Positions 45,362 through 49,231 of a stretch of 49,231 nucleotides of DNA are shown in pieces. Made by a program: the position numbers and the translations under genes. The notes under the pieces are model-generated. The model was not told the origin of the DNA. It did no database searches and worked only from the letters and a program-made list of their open reading frames with translations. Source of the DNA: Desulfurococcales archaeon (lineage in GTDB: Archaea; Thermoproteota; Thermoprotei_A; Sulfolobales; AG1); NCBI GenBank assembly GCA_009903825.1, contig WYEN01000101.1:1-49231 (forward strand). Direction: 5' to 3'. Numbering within the stretch: position 1 is the stretch's first letter; every line of letters begins with the position of its first letter.

Positions 45362-46160
45362 TGCATTATCATTCTTCGGAGTATATCCCTTCAGAAGAGT
45401 TTGGCCAATAGATATTGAGGAAGTCACAAATCTTTTGAAGAAACATGGTTTTAAAAAAATATATATAGTATATATGTTGTCTCTTTTTTATCGAGATTTT
45501 TATGAGGCTAATAAAGAGGCTGAGGAACATTTCAATAAGGCGAAGAACCTTGCGATCAACACTATTCTTCTTCCATCTATAAATCCAGATTATATGCCTC
45601 TCAACAAAAGTTTTTCAAAAGATCTTTTGGAGAACAAGTTTTTTCAAGGATATGTTACGGCGCCAGCTTATCACGGATATAAAATTGATTCTTTGAAAAC
45701 AATCAGAGTATTTGAGAGATTATGTGAATATGATAAAAGAGTTATTATAATAGATCTTTTGGAGGATATTAGAGAGATGCATAGAGCATACAAGATGAGA
45801 CACGTCATAACAAAAGAATCATTGAAAAACTTCATTGACAAGATCGATAGAATATGTGAGAGAAAAATACTTCTCACATCGTTTAGATATGATCTTCTGA
45901 AAGAAGTGGAGAACAAGATCTCTGAGAAAGAGTTTTTCATTGACACATCAAGCGACACATTATACGGGCCTCAATATGATAGAGTTAAAGAGCTGACAGA
46001 GTCTGTAGGACATGATCTTATTGTGCTTGCGACAAAAACTCCGTTGACATATCCTTCTGTATCAATCTATAGAGTGTTATACTCAGATATATCAGATAGT
46101 TTTAAGAGAGATATTTTAGAACGAAATATATTAAGATTCTACGGATCATATGCTCATTAA
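45354..46160 (+). CDS. Amidohydrolase-fold protein lacking the metal site
   Basis: A 268-residue protein whose opening IDALSFFGVYPFRR takes the place of the HxH strand of amidohydrolases but has no histidines. Later strands ILLTSFR, FFIDTSS and VLATKTPLTYP sit where the remaining ligands would be, also without conserved His/Asp. The PFRR motif is like that of metal-less partners I recall beside active amidohydrolases in bacterial clusters. It may be a regulatory or structural subunit of the preceding enzyme, which it overlaps by 8 bases. Confidence 0.65.
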   Translation: MIDALSFFGVYPFRRVWPIDIEEVTNLLKKHGFKKIYIVYMLSLFYRDFYEANKEAEEHFNKAKNLAINTILLPSINPDYMPLNKSFSKDLLENKFFQGYVTAPAYHGYKIDSLKTIRVFERLCEYDKRVIIIDLLEDIREMHRAYKMRHVITKESLKNFIDKIDRICERKILLTSFRYDLLKEVENKISEKEFFIDTSSDTLYGPQYDRVKELTESVGHDLIVLATKTPLTYPSVSIYRVLYSDISDSFKRDILERNILRFYGSYAH

Positions 46161-46251
46161 TCAGATGATAGACTTAATAAATTCCCTAGAGATTTTAATT
46201 GAAAATCGCTCAAGACGATTCTAAATTAAGATAATAATTTTTCGAGATAAT

Positions 46252-46755
46252 CTACCTATTTCTCTGTGAAAATACATGTTTAGAATATTCAATCAGCCAC
46301 TTGACATAATCTATAGAGTCTTTTATTTCGTCGATAGTATATTTCGCCTCATGAAAACCCCACACATGTATATCATAAGCTATGGCCCAGGTCTCTGCAA
46401 TTTTAGGCTCATTCATCTTCCTAGCCAAGGTTTTTGCTGCTTTGCCTAATAACCACGTGAACCATCTATTATTTTTTCTAGCTTCTTCAAGCTCTGAGAT
46501 CTTATGTATCTCCGCTAGAGCTTTTAGACACTCTTCAACAGATTTATATAATTTCTCAGACGCCTGAATAGGATCGTTTTTATTTATATATTCCTCGGCT
46601 TCTCTAAAATATTTCTCAGCAAGCTCAATTCTGATCTCAACTATAGTATTAGGATCAAGATCTTTTTCTAATAAACTGATGATCAGATCAACTACATTTA
46701 TCCCTCTCTTCTGGATCTCCATAATAAGCTTTTCAGGAATTTCTGAAGACATCAA
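46252..46755 (-). CDS. PaREP1-family protein (HEPN-like)
   Basis: A 167-residue all-helical protein of the PaREP1/DUF157 type: ELAEKYFREAEEYINKNDPIQASEKLYKSVEECLKALA is the typical core, followed by FTWLLGKAAKTLA and ETWAIAYDIHVWGFHEAKY. These are expanded in thermophilic Thermoproteota and related to HEPN domains, yet the RxxxxH nuclease motif is not evident. ATG 46752 is a good alternative to TTG 46755. It stands alone and its role is unknown. Confidence 0.8.
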   Translation of the reverse strand: MMSSEIPEKLIMEIQKRGINVVDLIISLLEKDLDPNTIVEIRIELAEKYFREAEEYINKNDPIQASEKLYKSVEECLKALAEIHKISELEEARKNNRWFTWLLGKAAKTLARKMNEPKIAETWAIAYDIHVWGFHEAKYTIDEIKDSIDYVKWLIEYSKHVFSQRNR

Positions 46756-46917
46756 CTATCAACTAAATATATATCTTCACGAGATTTAAATATACCATGT
46801 TTGTTTAAAATTGAAGGAAAAGATCTTATAATAAAATGCTTACAACATTATGTTTAAATCTTGTTCTAAGCAATCTCTGATCTATACAGATATTGCATAT
46901 GTTCTCGAATATAAGAT

Positions 46918-46928
46918 AGCTAAATAAA
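46918..46928 (+). promoter_or_regulatory. TATA box of the right-hand ABC exporter operon
   Basis: A TAAATAAAAT-type box lies about 25-30 bases before ATG 46951, so the message would start close to the start codon. The rest of 46756-46917 shows no feature. Confidence 0.5.
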
Positions 46929-46950
46929 ATATTAATCAGGTGTTCGAAGA

Positions 46951-47682
46951 ATGATCAGTATTAAAAATGTGTCTAAAAGTTTCGGCAGTGTGAAAGCTCT
47001 TGATGATGTAAGTTTTGATGTGAGAAATGGAGAGGTGGTAGGTTATGTAGGTCTTAATGGTGCTGGCAAGACCACTACTATTAGAATAGCAGTTGGTGTT
47101 CTACCTCCTGATGATGGTGATGTAGAGATCGATGGATTCTCGATTGTCAGAGATAAAAGAAAAGCTTCTGAAAGGATCGGGTGGATCCCTGAGATACCTC
47201 TTTTTGAGAGAGATTTTAAAGCTCTTGACTATTTCGTATATATAGCTGGTTTCCACGGGATCAGAGGTGACGAGGCTAGAAGACTAGGTAGAGAGCTTCT
47301 TGAGAAAGTTGGTCTTGGAGACGCTATGAATAAAAAGCTTGGTCATTATTCACAGGGCATGAGAAAAAGATTTGCTCTGGCACTCTCTTTAATAAATGAT
47401 CCTCCTAATTTCTTGTTTGATGAAGTATTAAACGGCCTGGATCCTCAGGGGATAGCTTTTTTCAGAGAACTAGCTTTAGAATTCAAGAAGAATGGTAAGG
47501 CCGTCTTATTCTCATCACATATACTCACAGAGGTTGAGAATATTGCTGATAGAGTAGTGTTTATTCATAAAGGAAGAATAATAGCTGATAAAACTATTGA
47601 AGAGATAAAAAGAGAAGCCTCCTCAGGAGGCCACAGCTCTCTTGAGGAGTACTTCTTCAAATTAATAGGTGTCAAGATATGA
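46951..47682 (+). CDS. ABC exporter ATP-binding subunit
   Basis: A 243-residue ABC ATPase of the CcmA/NatA type: Walker A GLNGAGKTT, signature HYSQGMRKRF, Walker B FLFDEVLNGLDP (with the Glu kept) and FSSHILTEVEN. It overlaps the permease gene by 4 bases (ATGA), so the pair forms one transporter. The LNGLDP variant in place of PTNGLDP is mild. The substrate is unknown. Confidence 0.9.
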   Translation: MISIKNVSKSFGSVKALDDVSFDVRNGEVVGYVGLNGAGKTTTIRIAVGVLPPDDGDVEIDGFSIVRDKRKASERIGWIPEIPLFERDFKALDYFVYIAGFHGIRGDEARRLGRELLEKVGLGDAMNKKLGHYSQGMRKRFALALSLINDPPNFLFDEVLNGLDPQGIAFFRELALEFKKNGKAVLFSSHILTEVENIADRVVFIHKGRIIADKTIEEIKREASSGGHSSLEEYFFKLIGVKI

Positions 47683-49231
47683 GTCTTAGAATAGGGCCTG
47701 TGATATATGATCTAAAAAGATCTTTTTTAAGAATCTCTGTGATCATAATATTGGCACTAGCAGTCATAGCTGGAGTAGGAATCACATATCTGATATATGT
47801 GAGCATGGCGTCTCAATACTCTTTGGAAGACATGAATTTCATAGGAGAATTGATTATAAGAGGAGACAGCATAAGATTTTTAGGAGTATTATTTGATAGC
47901 AGAGGAGATCCGATCTCTAACGCGAGAATACAGATATTCTTAGGCCCATATAGAGGTGAGAAAGAGATTACAGAGGTTAAGACAGATGATAATGGTCTAG
48001 TTGATTTCAAAACAAACATAAGTCTTACAACATTATATCAAAACATCTCGCCAGGATCATCACAACCTATAGCTTTATCGCCATCATGTAAAATAAAGAT
48101 CATTAGAGAAGCCTCCTCCACAGAGATACAAGGGTCACCATCATTCAGCTTATCAGCCTCAGGTCTTGGTAGCTTATCATGTAGTTTCTTTAAAAACAGC
48201 ATTTACACGCTCAACTCTGAACCTCAGCCTACAAGATACTTCAGACCGAATGTCTCTCTTTATGAGAACATTTTTATCAGCTACATTGTTTTAAAACGTG
48301 AGAAAGAAAATCTTGTAGTAGGATTATTCAGTTTTGTATATAATGCTGATAACGACTCTATAAAACCTCTGAACAAAGAGATCTATTATAACATCACATC
48401 TTTCGAAAGACTTGGCATATCTCAGACGATAGGGCCTGTAACTGTTATCACAGGAGCATCTGTCAACGAGACAACATTAAGATCTTTAAGATTTGTTTCT
48501 GCAGGCTTTATCAAAAACTATTTTAATGTCATAACAATAAGCCTATCTAAACTTTCTCTTGATCTTGTTAGAGGACCATATTATCTATTTATCAAAGTTG
48601 ACGACTATGATTATATCGTATTCAGTCTATTCAATATGTATTCTCCAGCAGCTGTCATGATCGTGTCCTCCTATCCTGGCAACATAGGTATCACATTCTT
48701 TCTCTTCACGATAACAATATTATATCTCTCATATTTCTTCATGGCCAGACCAAGATCTTCTGGAGAGCTTGAGTATATACTTAGCAAACCTTTGACAAGA
48801 GACGATCTTTTTATCACCAGATATCTGTCTCAGCTACTGACTGTGATCATAATGATGAGCATATTCATATTCTCGTTATATACTACTCAGACGATTCTTC
48901 TTAAGACAGCTGTAGAGCCTAACATAATGATCATGATCTTTGTGGGAGCCTTAACATCTCTCATAGCATTTTTATCACTCATGTATTCAATAGCAACATC
49001 ACTAAGATCAGGTTTTTATCTGGGCTTGTCAATAGCTTTATACATGATCTTTGTGATATTCTGGGGAGCGATCTCATATATGATAGGCTTCGCAATTGCT
49101 GGAGGAGATGTCAATAAGATCTCAGAGATTTATCAGAACATGTATTATTTCAATCCAAGCATAATGTTTCAATACACTGTCTATGAGGCCATTTCAATTG
49201 TGACAGGATCTAAGAATAATTATAATCTGAC
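47679..49231 (+). CDS. ABC-2 type permease with large extracellular domain (3' end beyond window)
   Basis: The frame is open from ATG 47679 to the window end, at least 517 codons. One membrane helix at about residues 18-42 is followed by roughly 290 residues outside the membrane. The start of that part, IRFLGVLFDSRGDPISNARIQIFLGPYRGEKE...VKTDDNGLVDFKTNI, reads like a carboxypeptidase-regulatory or Ig-like beta domain. A second cluster of helices begins near residue 340 (ITFFLFTITILYLSYFFM). ARPRSSGELEYILSKPLTRDDLF matches the cytoplasmic loop of ABC-2 permeases that act on regulated exporters. Coupled to the ATPase gene by ATGA overlap. Confidence 0.82.
   Translation, partial: MSLRIGPVIYDLKRSFLRISVIIILALAVIAGVGITYLIYVSMASQYSLEDMNFIGELIIRGDSIRFLGVLFDSRGDPISNARIQIFLGPYRGEKEITEVKTDDNGLVDFKTNISLTTLYQNISPGSSQPIALSPSCKIKIIREASSTEIQGSPSFSLSASGLGSLSCSFFKNSIYTLNSEPQPTRYFRPNVSLYENIFISYIVLKREKENLVVGLFSFVYNADNDSIKPLNKEIYYNITSFERLGISQTIGPVTVITGASVNETTLRSLRFVSAGFIKNYFNVITISLSKLSLDLVRGPYYLFIKVDDYDYIVFSLFNMYSPAAVMIVSSYPGNIGITFFLFTITILYLSYFFMARPRSSGELEYILSKPLTRDDLFITRYLSQLLTVIIMMSIFIFSLYTTQTILLKTAVEPNIMIMIFVGALTSLIAFLSLMYSIATSLRSGFYLGLSIALYMIFVIFWGAISYMIGFAIAGGDVNKISEIYQNMYYFNPSIMFQYTVYEAISIVTGSKNNYNL

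Noticed and set aside
46164-46250. C/D-box guide RNA suggested by GATGATAG after the amidohydrolase pair
   Set aside because: The C-box match is imperfect and no CTGA D box or second box pair occurs at proper spacing.
46252-46755. HEPN toxin of a toxin-antitoxin pair
   Set aside because: The protein is of PaREP1 type without a visible RxxxxH motif, and no nucleotidyltransferase or other antitoxin gene is adjacent.
1-49231. CRISPR array
   Set aside because: No regularly spaced direct repeats were found. Recurrent short words such as AGATCT reflect the GATC bias.

Overview
The window looks like chromosome from a hyperthermophilic or thermophilic archaeon of the Thermoproteota (Crenarchaeota). 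The evidence is low G+C (about one third by eye), arginine coded almost entirely by AGA/AGG, many TTG/GTG starts, TATA-box promoters with very short or no leaders, a tRNA with a bulge-helix-bulge intron, a PaREP1-family protein, two archaeal-type AAA ATPases, and secreted proteins with Thr-rich stalks and one C-terminal membrane anchor. The species cannot be named from sequence alone.

Layout. 1-3447 (minus) carries three radical-SAM proteins and a PfpI/DJ-1 protein. 3501-5455 (plus) has threonine synthase, an intron-containing tRNA-Thr(GGT) and a membrane-anchored coiled-coil protein. 5693-11774 has an AAA ATPase, a membrane-tethered winged-helix regulator facing a secreted paralogue of its own ectodomain, a large secreted helical protein and a jelly-roll-like protein. 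11783-14826 (minus) has an ArsB/NhaD-type ion transporter and a two-gene ABC exporter. Divergent to the exporter is an ArsR-like regulator gene whose 3' part is interrupted by a TnpB-only IS605-type element (about 15497-17061). The severed 3' part (17063-17272) is still open and overlaps a DUF4097-like gene.

18218-46160 is mainly a carbohydrate-use region: GH106 alpha-L-rhamnosidase-like enzyme, L-rhamnose isomerase and rhamnulokinase, two Gfo/Idh/MocA dehydrogenases, GH116 glycosidase, a neutral-ceramidase-like hydrolase, a family-5 solute-binding protein, a C5-epimerase-like alpha/alpha-barrel protein, a TIM-barrel isomerase, a BadF/NAGK-type sugar kinase, a long DapA-like aldolase, a complete Liv-type ABC importer (K-H-M-G-F), an atypical NAD-dependent epimerase, and an overlapping pair of amidohydrolase-fold proteins of which the second lacks the metal site. 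The simplest reading is uptake and breakdown of rhamnose-containing glycans, by isomerase and kinase rather than by oxidation, plus a second less familiar sugar or sugar-acid route. The expected rhamnulose-1-phosphate aldolase is not in the window.

The right end has a PaREP1 protein and the start of another ABC exporter whose permease carries a large extracellular beta domain and runs off the window. No CRISPR array, rRNA or replication origin was seen. The tetranucleotide GATC is strikingly over-represented throughout.
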